A stretch of DNA of 64,000 nucleotides from assembly GCA_946406115.1 (NCBI GenBank), contig OX291543.1, forward strand, positions 1,862,501-1,926,500, given 5' to 3'. The position numbers and the translations under genes were made by a program. Shown one piece after another: positions 41,401 through 52,700 of the stretch. This DNA comes from Apoda limacodes. Lineage: Eukaryota; Arthropoda; Insecta; Lepidoptera; Limacodidae. Within the stretch, counting starts at the first letter, position 1, and the number at the start of each line of letters is the position of its first letter. The notes beneath the pieces were generated by a model. That model had not been told where the DNA came from and made no database searches. It saw only the letters and a program-made list of their open reading frames with translations.

Positions 41401-44375
41401 AGATTTGTAAATTGTCCGGCTTGGTTGTTGAACAACCGAACAAACGGACCTACCCAGGGCAGTGCCATCGCTGCCAAAATTACGGTCACTCGGCCAAAAA
41501 CTGCAACGGCTTCCCCCGTTGCGTTAAGTGCCTTGAGGACCATGGTGGCACAGCCCTTTGCAAAAGGCAAAGGGACAACCCCGAGCCCCCAAGCTGTGTC
41601 CTATGCGGCATGGCAGGCCACCCCGCGAACTACCGCGGGTGCCCTAAGGCTCCCCGCTCGTACGCGGCGGCGGCAAATAAGGCCCCCCCCACCCCTCTTA
41701 AGGCAAGGGCGGCCGCTCCCTTCTCGGAGCGGCAATACCCCTCTCTGCCAATCACAAAAAATATTTCTGCCCCTCTGCTGCCGCAGCCTACTGCATCAGC
41801 CCCGAAGGCAGTCCCCCGTCCCACCGTATCTCAGACAGGAGCCCCCCTTAAGGCGACTCCTGTCCCCCCGGCGCGGAATTTGGCCCCGTTGTCTCAACCC
41901 GCGCCAAAAATGAATACAGCGGTACCTAGCCCGTCGCTAGCGTCCGCTGATGTTCTAGCAGACCTAAATGTGGTGCTAGAACTCCTCAATGTTATCAACA
42001 TTGAGGAAATCTCCCAGTTAGCGAACAAAATTCGCAATGCGTCGTCGGCGACGCAAAGAGTCTCGGCCGTGCTCGAGCACGCTTCCCTACTAAGTGCTTT
42101 AGAGCACTTTGCACCCTCCCACTAATCTTTTAATTACGCCCCGCACAGACGATGGTATTATCAGTAAGCTCACAGCTCAAGCGCCTTCCGCGCCCGCGTT
42201 CGCGAACACAGCTTTTACAAATATACTATACAGAATACGTCGCCGCCGGCGGCGACGGAACACTAGATAGTTTTTAGCACACACACAAACACACTCAAGT
42301 GCACGGGTATAATAGTTTCACTAATATACCCGGGCACTTTGACTAGTTAGATTAAAATAATAATAGGCGAGGGCTGAAGAGTTTCTTGCCGTTTTCTTCT
42401 CTTCAGAACGCCTTTGCTTTTCCGAAACGGCGGTAAATTTTAGTTAGATACATATTTTAGTTTCTAAGAGCGGTTGCCCAAGCCGAGGTTCGTGTCCAGG
42501 ACACCCTTGCGCAAACCGCCCCAACTTTTCGCTGAAGAGTGCAAGTAGCACCGCAGCAAAAGTTAGTCCGCGTGTAGTTGTAAAGGCCATCTGCGGCCAA
42601 CAACAGTAGACAGTAGTTAGAAAAAGAAAAAAAAAAAAAAAAAAAAAAAACTTCAATTTACTTTAATTAACTTTACTTTTTTTCTCTTATACCATTTTGA
42701 TATAGAACTTCTACTACTATATCTACATTCAATTTCTATAACCCACCATTCTCTTCATTACCATTCTACTCCAATTACTATTTTATTATATTTTTAGTTA
42801 CAAGATCACCATCTGTAAATATTATTAACCCATTTCTATACTCTCTTGCTCTTGGATTTTAAGATACCTATATCCTAAAATCATATTACTGGGTGATCTC
42901 AACATTGACATTAAGGAAAAAATATGGATTCTAGATCCTGTGACTATCTAAATTCAATTGTTATGCATAGTCTTTTGCCAGCCTAACTCTTCCCCACCCA
43001 TGGATTAAACTGTATAAATCACTGCTTTGCAAAGCTTAAGACCTCTATTATATAGTATGCAATTCCGCAGTCACCGACCACAGTTGTATTATTGTATCAA
43101 TTTTACCTGTGTATTTAAATGTGGTGTTCTATCAGTTAAAACCATCGTTACGTAAAAATCTCACGTTCTTGGAAAGTAAAGAATTTCCGTAGCCACAGTA
43201 GTGGTTTTAAGATTGGGTGACTATTCTACTTGTTCTTCTTCGTCTTCCAACCAACTAAAGTCTTCTACCAAATTTAGTATAGTTTACCTTGACACTAGTC
43301 GCAATGTAAACAGCCGAGGAATACGCCGTGTAATCATCAATAGAATTAAAGATTGGAAATACAGATTCAGTAGCAAGGCAAGTTCTACAGACATTTGTAA
43401 ATAGCATTTTTTGCTAAGATAACAAAACCATTGAAACAGGAAGAATATAATCTTAATAATGTTATAGGAAAAAAATCCGATATCAGCTGTTTTCTGTTAT
43501 GTTGTTTTTTTCTTAGTGTTGCCAATTAGCTTTAAGCAAAATATGATAAATTTCTTTGAAAAAAATGCTGTAAACAATAAGTTGAACAATGTACCTGTAA
43601 ACAGTAATCGTCATTCCAGTGATATTTTTCGTATATTAAAAAAAGATAACAGTGCCCGATAAACGTCTTGAAGCAGTGCCGGTGTCTTTTTGAATTCTTA
43701 AACATATTCTGTTCTTTTCTTTAAAATATTTAAGGTGCGTTCTGTTCAGTGCTTCAGTGCGTTTAATGTCATAATCCAGCCAAATAAAAGACAAAAATTA
43801 TGTGTGACATTGGCTCATTCTCTTTGGTTGGATTATTGACATTAAACGCATAATGTCGGTTAACAAAACGCCACTATGATAAATCAAAATTACAAAACTA
43901 TGGTGTACACCGTTCCTGAACCAAAACAAAGGAAAAAACATTCTAAGTTCGGTTTTTTCCCTTTTAGTTACTCTGACCAGTTTTTTTGCAAACTCTCAAT
44001 TTATGAATAGACTTCACGCGACCAGGGTGTCATGTTAATTCGCCCGAGTATTGTGATTTTATGAAGTCAAATTGTAAATAACATATTGATTTCTACTGAC
44101 AGTCACTAACCATAAGTTAAACGTTTATTTTTGTGTTAAATTAATAAAACTGGTGATTTAACATTTTGTCTATTTCGTAGTGTTGTAAGTTATTTATCAA
44201 CATATCGATAAAATAAATAATTGCTTTTGTCATGTTTAAACTAAAAACTTTTATTTCTGAATTTGTTAACAGGTTTCCCAGTGATCTTGAAATAAAGAGG
44301 CATGGATCTAAAATTTACAAAAAGGCACTGATTGGAGTTCTTTACAACATACACGAATATACTCTTAGTTATTAA
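35475..44375 (+). CDS. Predicted two-exon gene for a 69-residue protein, function unknown
   Basis: Exon 1 is 35475-35581 (start MTARFATRKVKIYKEAREIN, ends TAC GA|GTAAGT). Exon 2 is 44273-44375, after the acceptor TTTGTTAACAG, and reads G TTT CCC AGT... The phase matches exactly (GA+G gives Glu), producing ...NDTVYE|FPSDLEIKRHGSK and a stop after HEYTLSY. AATAAA at about 44580 would end the transcript. The protein is basic with no membrane segment. I do not recognise it. The 8.7-kb intron would be filled with repeats (copia relic, ORF1-only LINE). Either exon could instead belong to a larger gene with an exon that I missed. Confidence 0.45.
35700..36070. other. AT-rich intron sequence, nothing recognised
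   Basis: No structured repeat or exon seen. Confidence 0.4.
36080..37450 (-). mobile_element. Ty1/copia retrotransposon relic (reverse transcriptase and RNase H)
   Basis: Minus strand, heavily decayed. From 37430 downward: IPTIRAIHSIAKENIIYYLR and INTSLTQFDVSTDFLYGTPK (reverse transcriptase core), then QTDPCLFIREK near 37080, DNVKKVLERFGMSNRKPIVP near 36890, TVVLSSIELAIVAASKAE near 36470, and LNDESAVIKLALDLPYEF followed by RTKHIEQRYLFVREIV (RNase H, 36260-36360). The last piece reads SSYQLADMFTLA. The order and motifs are those of copia polyproteins. No LTRs were recognised and stops are frequent. Confidence 0.85.
37980..38300 (+). repeat. Three-copy tandem array of a LINE/Helitron-like tail
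   Basis: The phrase GGCGTGTGCATAACA recurs at about 37990, 38094 and 38221. Each copy is followed by text like TTACCAAAATTTCATTACAA and, in the first two, GCGAGTCYGACTCGCACTTG. Periods are about 104 and 126 bases. No coding. Confidence 0.7.
38370..39140. other. AT-rich sequence, nothing recognised
   Basis: Low-complexity AT-rich, with T runs near 38760. No exon accepted. Confidence 0.4.
39150..39385 (-). mobile_element. LINE family A tail fragment (minus)
   Basis: Starts with a T run (39141-39156) and CCACTAAGGTGGCAAACAAG. It continues through the family tail and ORF2 C-terminus in reverse (AGTTTCTCTGAAGCCACACT, 39299). Confidence 0.75.
39781..42650 (+). mobile_element. ORF1-only Jockey-like non-LTR retroelement with target-site duplication
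   Basis: A 2870-bp element flanked by the direct repeat ACTTCAATTTA (39770-39780 and 42650-42660, the first A shared with the tail). It starts TCACTACAGACTCACGCG, has a GC-rich 5' leader of 545 bases, one intact ORF (40326-42125), a 3' region of about 500 bases, and an A tract at 42621-42650. No endonuclease or reverse transcriptase ORF is present: only about 500 non-coding bases separate the ORF1 stop from the A tail. The 3' region contains GAAGAGTTTCTTGCCGTTTT, the motif also found in the LINE end at 29300. Good ORF and perfect flanks imply a young insertion that must have used enzymes made elsewhere. Confidence 0.85.
40326..42125 (+). CDS. LINE ORF1 (Gag-like nucleic-acid-binding protein)
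   Basis: 599 residues, uninterrupted. The N-terminus (from MMEEVENREEAQLRELLAFL) is short and helical, followed by a long Ser/Pro/Arg-rich disordered region to about residue 230. Residues about 290-365 (RELRVVIRGLPHEIPVADIK) form the PRE_C2HC-type domain that precedes the zinc knuckles in Jockey-clade ORF1 proteins. Three zinc knuckles follow: CHRCQNYGHSAKNC from residue 380, CVKCLEDHGGTALC, and CVLCGMAGHPANYRGC from residue 424. A Pro/Ala-rich tail ends in a helix. Family role: binds element RNA to form the ribonucleoprotein used in retrotransposition. No ORF2 follows. The first Met is chosen because an in-frame second Met sits next to it and upstream is the GC-rich leader; the second Met is an equal alternative. 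Confidence 0.93.
   Translation: MMEEVENREEAQLRELLAFLDRKFPGVVQSFKTHRGLPLSPMSPEHVTQTVEEPEPLVIPSSPLPRSIPLVADSSAESEVVSPTSTPSRFRSIESSPNRSRSRSRVRDSDSESEMIVDAAVDSQANDGFTVVGSGKARGTKRSSGKRSPVPAPGSPTAVKKPPRKRATRNRAPRPASEIGISQSAASDKNETALASSSVVLAPPPSQSPVGPSVADNGKARRKLPPAVVLHDKKAWNTVVTKMAEKKINFLKASNMGDLGIKIQVQTSDDHRGLTKLLREKNFPYHTYALEEERELRVVIRGLPHEIPVADIKADLVKQGYPVHAVHRMIGGRSKRPLNLVLVVLNFSPEGKRIFSVKEICKLSGLVVEQPNKRTYPGQCHRCQNYGHSAKNCNGFPRCVKCLEDHGGTALCKRQRDNPEPPSCVLCGMAGHPANYRGCPKAPRSYAAAANKAPPTPLKARAAAPFSERQYPSLPITKNISAPLLPQPTASAPKAVPRPTVSQTGAPLKATPVPPARNLAPLSQPAPKMNTAVPSPSLASADVLADLNVVLELLNVINIEEISQLANKIRNASSATQRVSAVLEHASLLSALEHFAPSH
43120..43720. other. AT-rich intron, LINE debris
   Basis: A 67-codon frame at 43201-43404 was not accepted. 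The text at 43218-43250 echoes 37695-37725, which suggests shared repeat debris. Confidence 0.35.
43731..43876 (-). mobile_element. MITE Y, first copy
   Basis: Ends AAGGTGCGTTCTGTTCAGTG and TAACAAAACGCCACTA. Inside, TGCGTTTAATGTCATAATCC pairs with GGATTATTGACATTAAACGC as an inverted repeat. The same element, in opposite orientation, is at 60357-60516. About 150 bp, non-coding. Confidence 0.75.
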
Positions 44376-44573
44376 AGAGTCTTGCTTGAGTCTTGGATAT
44401 CGAAAAAGAACCTACATTTACATGCATTGTCGATAACATTTTTAAATCAGCAATTTTAATAGTGTAATTTATATTCTATACAATAGTTAAAAAGTATTTT
44501 TTATATTAGTGGTTATGTTATGTTCGTATGTTTAATATTTTTAAAATTGTAGTTAATGTAAAATTTGTGTGAT

Positions 44574-44590
44574 AATGGAAATAAAAAAAA
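44574..44590 (+). terminator. Putative polyadenylation signal after the small two-exon gene
   Basis: AATAAA (about 44579) followed by an A-rich run, 200 bases beyond the predicted stop at 44375. It supports a transcript end here but is weak evidence in AT-rich DNA. Confidence 0.4.
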
Positions 44591-45039
44591 AACTTTAATA
44601 TAAGTGTTTTATTTTGTAATACGGCTATTGTCGCGAGTTTCGCCATATAATCATTAGACCTGCCAACATTAAGGTTAGTCTGTTATATCTATGATAAGAT
44701 GATCCTATTGGGATCTTTTGCCGGGAATTCGAAGAAAGAGCAGTGTTTTCCTTGTTAATTTTTTACTATTTTCTTAGTGAGGTTCAACGACCACTTTTCG
44801 CAGTGTTTTACAAAAACCTGTTAAGGATTATAAAGCGAAGGCTCATGAACAGTAAATTGGGAAGAATAAGCAAGTAACGACGCGCAATATCTGAAGACTT
44901 CACAGAAAAATATCCCTTACAAAATGGCTATTCGCTATAATAGTATAATAGCTTGCGGCCTTTACCAACCAGTGATCTTACGTTGAGCATGCTAATGTAT
45001 ATTTTTACTTTGATGGAGGGTTTTGGTCTTAAACTCCCG

Positions 45040-45300
45040 CGGCGACCACACGTACTGGGAGATACCACCCGTACTGGGAGATGTGTGAAGTGAAATATCT
45101 AGGGGTAATTCTAGACCACAAGATAAATTCTTAAGAATCTACAAACCATGAGGAAGGTACTGAATAATATCAGGTGCTTCTGGGAGTTCTGGACAGAGCT
45201 GAAATGATATGAGTAACAATGACTAGAAAATCGGTTACCTACGCACAATGGCCCTATTATGAGGCTAAGTGTTAAAAACATCAGACCAACTAACTAACTG
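45040..45300 (+). mobile_element. LINE reverse-transcriptase scrap with repeat tail
   Basis: At about 45086-45125 the plus strand reads EVKYLGVILDHKI, the KYLGVILD motif near the end of the reverse-transcriptase domain in many LINEs. The 45215-45298 text is the repeat also found at 7765-7855. Confidence 0.55.
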
Positions 45301-45559
45301 CACATAATATCTTTTATTTCTTGAATTTTGATTCTCAGTTTGACAAATGTGTCTAATATGAAGAAAATTACTGCCCCAACTGTTTCAAAGTCTAGGAACA
45401 ATTTTGAAGTGATTCTCAAAATCGTGAGTAACGAGCATTGTATTAACAAGTCAGAATCGTTCTTTTTAGAGGACTTTCTACGCGTTCTTATACACTCTTA
45501 TCACCTGTACCTAAGTTTGAGGAATACGGAAAAAGAAAACGTGTGTAGTATTTAAAATT

Positions 45560-46500
45560 AATAAACCGCACTTCTGCAATAATTTAAGCGCTTTTCTAGA
45601 AGGGGCAGTAAAAAACCGAAATATCCGAATATATATCACTCTAATCCGGATTTTTCGGATAACGGATAATCCAGATTGCAATAGCCGTCTGCTGCAGCTC
45701 GTGTCCGCATAGCGTCTCGTCGCTCGTGGTGACACGAGACTCCCGCTGCGTCACGTGACGTTTCTTGGTGAAGCCGTCTCAGTGTGAAATGACCCTTAGA
45801 ACTAAGTCGGCAGAAAACCGTAAAATCAATTTATTACAGAATGCTAATTACGGATTTGAAATGCGACAAAATTTTAATGGTTAATTTACCTCCAAATAAA
45901 TTTAAAATATATGTCAAAGATAGTATTTTTTTACCACTTACCACTGGTATGAATGCTTGCTTACACACACAGTTTCTAGGCAATTTATGATTGAAATTTT
46001 TTTTTAATTATTTTCGTTAAAGTATGTAGTTGATATTAAGAAATTTAGCCGAGCAAACTAGAAGGATCGTAAATTTTAATTTGCTCACACTGAAATAAAA
46101 TTATTTTTATCTTTCATTGTTTGTTATTTATGTAATTTATAATTTCATGTTTGTTTTCCTTTTTGTGTCAATTTTAATTGGTGTTACGTAATTTTTTGTA
46201 TTGATATTTATAAATATGTATGTAGCCCGATGTTGTTTTTAGTTTAATTGTTGTTTTTTGTTTTTGTAGTGTACATAGATTGAATAAGTTTAATATTCAT
46301 ATTAAACCGTTCACTAGCATTTTTCTAATGTATTTTCGTGTAAACTGACATTGGCAAATATTTGAGTCTACTGATTGAAGCCAAAAAAAAAAAAAAAAGA
46401 ATATAAATACTACCACAGAGAATATAATACTACACTTTGGTAAATTGTAATATTATGTTCCAAATCACGCCGAGTAATTATCGCCCGGTAAAGTTGAAAA
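45560..46500. other. Intergenic stretch before WDR74
   Basis: 45590-45790 holds short self-complementary bits such as CTCGTGGTGACACGAG and a run of TCCGGATTTTTCGGATAACG-like repeats. The rest is AT-rich with an A tract at 46383-46400. No gene seen. Confidence 0.4.
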
Positions 46501-46519
46501 ATTAACCCGTTCGGGAACG

Positions 46520-46670
46520 AGCGTTTGACAGTTAATTTTCACACTGATAGGACTGATTTTCAACCTTTTCTATGGCAGTGTAAAGAATTTAACTTGACAG
46601 TTGGAAAATTACTCTACCCCGGGCGTCCCAAAACCACTTTTTTAACTTCCTCGTTGCGATTTGGAACGCA
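46520..46670 (-). mobile_element. MITE X, third copy
   Basis: GCGTTTGACAGTTAATTTTC at 46520, GGCAGTGTAAAGAATTTAAC inside, and GATTTGGAACGCACTCC at the end: same family as 8524-8672 and 10234-10375. It lies only about 85 bases upstream of the WDR74 start codon, so it may overlap the promoter or leader. Confidence 0.7.
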
Positions 46671-46754
46671 CTCCTAAAAGTTAATAATTTTCTTCATTCG
46701 AGGTTATATTTGTAATTATAATTATTAAATAATATATTATATCAATCATTAAAA

Positions 46755-49700
46755 ATGTTAACAACACAAGACAAGGCAATAGACATTTTTGTAGCAAGCA
46801 GAATAGGTTCTTTTAAACGTGAGTTAACCTATAAATATAATTTAAAATCAAATTAAGCCAGGGAATTCAAATTTTAATTCAATGTCCGTATTAAGATATA
46901 GGATGTCTGTCTTTTGACTTCATTAGTGAGAAAACTATATTCTTGGACTATGACCTAGAGACTAAAATGAGATAATTATCTATAATTATGTTACTAAAAT
47001 TTACAAAATTTTGCTACTTTATCCATTTACTTAGCACAAGAGAGGCATAGGTGCTATGACCTTGTAGTCTGTTCTTCCTTTGCTGTTTTTTTATTTACTT
47101 ATTTTTTTATGAAAAATGTATACACCATGTCTTTTACTTATTAATTATTTACCCACATAACACTCTGAACAACATATCAATATGTCTTTCCAAGTAAATC
47201 AACATATTTATAAACGGTTTATAAATGCCAGAATTGATAAGAACTACAGTTGATTCCGTTTTTAGTTTGCTGTTTTCTTTGTTTACATTACCTTAGTTAC
47301 GATTTGTAAAATCTATCTGTAGTAAATTGTTTAAACACAGAACACAAATACAGTCTATAGTATCCAAAGACTGCATTAAATCTACAATCAAGGTAATAAT
47401 AGTAAATAATCAAATTATAAAAATTAAAGTGGTATGAAACACATTATACAACTGAATTTTATGAACAAATGACAAGTGAAATAACCTTCAATGTAACTGA
47501 TTCACACAGGGCATGGGTCATGGAAAACAAAACTGCTGTTATGGTAAAACTATTGTTTAGGCCCATAATCTTATATGGATGGAGGAACAAATATTGTGCA
47601 CCTCATTTATGTGGGTTGTTGTTGAAAAATTTACTAAAAAGCATCTGAGATCCTTAATTGGTCTTTTTAAAAGATGTATATTTTGCAAGTTACAATTTTA
47701 AAGTCTGACCCTGTTCTATAAATCTGTATATGAATCACAGTAATAGAGTTTTATAAAACCTTTCGACAAAATATTAAAAAACTTTCAGATATCCACTATG
47801 ATTGTAATGTGTATGACAAATGCTTGGCTAGTTTTGTTATTACATTTGATACTTTTTTTTCAGATATAAAATACCATACAGATTCCACTAAAAATAATAA
47901 AAAATGCATAGAGAATATTATAGACATTAAGAGCTTGCAAAAAGATGATAGTATAACAAGTGTGGTTTGGGGTGATGAAGATCAGACTGAAATACTTATA
48001 GGAAAGAAGAATCAAAAGGTTACTAAGCATAATATCTATATGGTAGATGCCTGTTGCACTTACATTTTTATGTTGTATTCTGCCAACTAGTTCTGAACCT
48101 GAGCAGGATCCTTTATCAAGGGTGTGTATGCAACAAGTTGACAGGACACTGTCAGACATATAAACCTTAAGGACTTTGAAATTTTGTCACTAAAAGTAAA
48201 CATAATAAAATGGAAAACTAAAACAGATAGATTAGTTGTTTACCTTTAACAATTGAAATTGTTTTAATTTAAAATCACTATTTTTAATACTACCTATGTA
48301 ATGATTTTCCGTTAACCCTCTTTTATATTCTTAGTAATCATGCAACAAACTTTTCTGACTCGGTGTGGTCAGAAATGAAACTACTATCACTAAAGTCAAA
48401 TGCGCCACTAGCGACAGGTAATTCTAAATATTGTAAGATGTAAAGGCATCCTTAATAGCGCTACCGCTGCTAACTGGCGCCGCCACAAAATATTTTTATT
48501 TTCCTCTTTGTACAATAATGTTCTATCTGAAGTAGGGAATTAAAAATTACCATTAGCGGCGCTAGTGGACGTCAGGAACCCTGTAAGTGTAACCGGCATT
48601 TAGCAATTTTATTATAAAAATTTTTCATACCTCCATATGGATTAGTGAATGATTTGATGTTTTTGTTGCCATTTGGCTTTGGACCCCTAAAATGCATTGG
48701 AACGATTTATTTGTATCATAATCATATATTTATTAGTGAAACATATATAATAAATTTAAAACCGAGTGCATGCTTCGTCATTATTTATGCCCGCTTGGAG
48801 ACATGAACACATAGAACCCGCACTAACTAATGCAGATGGCAGTTCCTCGCATATTTTCTCATATTTGTTCTTACCTTGTTGTGGATACACAATCCGAAAA
48901 CTGGAAGCATGCTTTCCTCCAAAATCGTTACAGCATTTTCGTTTTCGGAGGTAGCTGGACAATTTTGCCTAAGCCGCCGTCATTACTCATCCAGCCCTTC
49001 AAGTTAATATCGATTCGGCCCGACTCTCTATTACGTATTAAGTTTTTTTCCTTTGTAAGGTGTATGATTACACTGCCATAATTTAATTGACCATGGGCAG
49101 TATTTTAACGAATTCTCATCTATAGAAGTAGTAGACAATCAGTGGAAATCCAGATATGGTCTGGCAAAGTTCCCTCGGTCTACTAAAATCTTTTGTAAAG
49201 ATGCATTGATGGATCTTTAGGCACCTTTATGTTCACTTTATTCCTTTATCCATAATTTAATGATAGTGGATTTTTTTAGCACTAAAGTGAGTCTGAAAAT
49301 CCATTATAAAATGGGCCACGAGACGGGCAATTTTTGAGTTATGGTTAGATGCACTTAATGCAGGCTGTCTGTGAGGAACCCTCACGGCGTGCCGATGATT
49401 TCTCATCGTTCGAGCAGGCACGTCATATCTCTCTGCATAATGTCTTGTCATTTCCATGCGTAGCGGCGTGGCCATAATTTTTTCCGTGACGACCTATGAC
49501 GTTCCCTTCTGACCCATTACTTACAAACTTACTGAATTTTGCTAAAAAATAAATAGGTTAAATTAATTATTTAAAACGTCAACGCTAGGAAATTAAATGA
49601 TACTTTTGTTAATACCTTGCGAATAATGTTGGTTTGTCGAACTTACGGATATAAACAACTCTCTTGATATATATGACAAATACTTTGCCCTGCTTGATGA

Positions 49701-52700
49701 AGAAATATTATTCTATGTTGTTCATCATATGAAATTGCAGGAGGTATTTCTTTTATATTAAATTTCCGAAGCGGAATATATGTATAAATTTGACATTAAC
49801 AATCGAAATCTTCTTGTTTAAAAAGTTTTGAGTTGGTTTCATAAAACACTAGCTGTCCCGGCGAACGTTGTTCCGCTGCCGTCCCTCTGTACCCGGCGAA
49901 AGTTGGTTTTTACCTATAGTGCCCGAGTCCGGCTCGCACTTGACATATCGAGATAAAAACTATCCTATCTAACCTATTAAGTAGTAGTATCCTATTAAGT
50001 TGGATCAAATAACAGATATTTACGAAGTTTGATCAAAATCGGTTCAGTAGTTTAGGAGTCCATTGAGGACAAACATTGTGACACGAGATTTATATATATA
50101 TTAAGATTAATACTCATGAAATATTTTCAATAATCGAACTTCTATTTTGAACTGCGTGAAATTAGTTCATGTCTGCGAAGCATTTATGGTGTCGTTCGTT
50201 ATTATTCGATGTTTTTCGTGATAATACATATAACTTAAGATGATAATCAACCTGCTTGTTTTTTACAATAGTTTAAAATAATTCTAGCCTTACCATAATT
50301 ACCGTAGAGTGAGGAAAAGTACAAGGCCTTTGTCGGTTTGCCTTATCTGCGTACGACGGGTCTAAGCTTGGTCTACTCCGCCGGAGAATACTGCGCCCCT
50401 GTTTGGATTAATAGCGCTCACACCGAAAAGTTCGACGTCAACTACGTAAAACCATGCGCTGTATATCCGGCACCATACAATCGACCCCGGTCCAATGGCT
50501 AAAAACTCCGAGCCACATACCTCCACCACACCTAAGAAGACAACAAGCAATATTTAATGAAGCCAACTAAAATTATAAAAAATTCAGACCTGCCAGTGTA
50601 TCACGCCATCAACCCTACCAAACGGCACAAAACCTAGTAAAATCTTTCAACATTAAAGCTAGATGGAAAGAGGAGTGGAAGTCGGACACCCCCTGGGACT
50701 CTTTCTCTGACTACGACCCAACTCAAAAACCCTATGGCTTTTCAGCTCCAAGACCGGAATGGTGCCAGCTAAACCTGTTTAGATGCGGCTGGCGTAACAC
50801 GCCTCCATGTGACTGCGGGGCGCCTGTGCAGTCCATCTATCATATCATTCATGACTGCCATATTCGAAGATATCCTGGAAAATCCCTGAACCTTATTTCT
50901 CCTGATGAAGACGCAGCCCACTGGGTCAAGAATTTAGATTTTAAGTTATGACAGCCTACATCTATTACCTAGCTACTCTGTAAATCCTTGCCATACGATT
51001 AAATAAAAGTGTTAAAAATTCGCGGAAGCCAAATTCACTGACTAATCGCCAACGAACTCGGTGGGCGATCGCGTGTTTTTTAACTACAGGAGATCCAACA
51101 CGAACATGCGTGGGTTCCACGGGCTAACATTAATGCAACTGAACTGTCTGCGTCCGCGGCACGAATTATACCACAGACACGCTTACACGCACACTCAAGT
51201 GTCAACCTCATGTAGGGCCGGATCAACAATGTCGGGGCCCCTAGGCAAAGTATGGCTTTGGGCCCTCTACCCTTTGAAAGAAGAACTTATTAGATTTTTG
51301 AAGGGTCGGCATCGTGCTAGTAATGCCCAGGTGTTACAAGCGTCAACGTACGATAAGGCGGACCATAAACTTGTTTGCCATCTTAGTGATATTAAAAAAA
51401 TTAAAATTAAAATGTGTTGTAAAAACACTCTTTTTGCTACTACTACTTTCATACCAGCCAATCAGCGCTCACGATTTACGAAACGTTTATCCTAAAATAA
51501 ACTCGTTTTTTCGCAATGATCCTAAAAATAGCTCGAAAGATCATTCTGATTTTCCTTTTACCCGGTCGTTTGCAAACGTCCTAGGACTTTTGCAATGATT
51601 CGATTATCGTACGAAATATATAAATCTGAAATGCGTAAAAGTACCTAAATACGACTAAGTAACATTAAAATTTTGTCATTAGGAGATTGTTACATACAAA
51701 CCATCAATTTTTTTTTACTGGAAAAAACATTTTCAAGAAACATAATTGTTAGAGCGCGGGGCCCCTACCAAGCATAGGGCCCCTAGGCAGTTGCCTATAC
51801 TGCCTAATGGATAATCCGGCACCGACCTCATGGTTATCAAAAACTAAACTAAACCACACATCCAGTCAAGAGCGCGACGCTTCGCAGGGAGAGGGATCTG
51901 TACACTAGGACGGAACACTGCTATACATTCCGTTGGCGGTTGATCATAAACTCACCCATCTCTTTATTTCGCCAAATATCACGTAATTTATTTTAAATAT
52001 ATCCAACGCAATCAAGCACATGTTAAATCTCACGTGAGATTAGGGTAGGGGGGGAGGGGTTCGAGCCAAATCTCACGTCACGTAATTTAAAAATAGCGCC
52101 ATTTGATGCGATGGCGTGATCGGGAGTGGCGATAAATATATTTCCCTCATAGACCAAGCCTGTTCTTTAAGCTATGTGCCCTACCCACTGCCACTTCAGC
52201 TATGCAATTCGGTTAGATTTGCTGGTGACTTAAGCTGTCCTTTGGATCTCCGTATTTCTTATTTGATCATGTAGAGAACCTACGAGCATACAGCTTTCTT
52301 TAGCGGCCTCACTGTTCGTGACCATGTCTCATTGACGTAATTCATCAATGGCAACATACATTGGGTTATTAAGAACGAGAAAACAGTACACAGTTTCCGA
52401 ACGCTGCTCAATCGTATTGCATTCGAATACCTATCTTTTTCTCGATAATATTTTCAATCTTGAGGCCCAACCATTGAGAGGCTCTACTGAGGCAGTCAAT
52501 CATTGTGCCAAGGTCCTCCAAGGCTAACTGAGAGTATGTAATGTACTCGTTATTAACATTGACACCAAAGTTGTCCCAGTTCAAAAGATAGAAGATATCT
52601 TCCAATGCTGTTGGGAACAGCTTTACAGGTCTCACAGGTTTGTCTAGATAGGAGATATTAAACCCTAAAATCTCTACTTTTGTATTGTCTTTCCGAATTT

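Larger units (their letters stand above)
39405..43120 (+). mobile_element. Older LINE endonuclease relic, split by the ORF1-only insertion
   Basis: At 39415-39475 the plus strand reads IIEDILILTECWLPHI, the ILTETWL signature near the N-terminus of LINE endonucleases. At 42890-43080 it reads GDLNIDIKEK, later THGLNCINHCF and a TDHSCII-like end, matching the C-terminal half of the same domain type. Between them sits a complete insertion (39781-42650) with target duplications. Stops are numerous. That both halves come from one element is inferred from order and orientation. Confidence 0.5.

Noticed and set aside
41425..41913. 162-codon frame in another phase
   Set aside because: Overlaps the intact LINE ORF1 with its zinc knuckles; a shadow caused by GC-rich codons.
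45328..45555. 75-codon plus-strand frame upstream of WDR74, considered as a first exon
   Set aside because: The true first exon (46755-46818) fits the WDR74 N-terminus and phase; this frame does neither.
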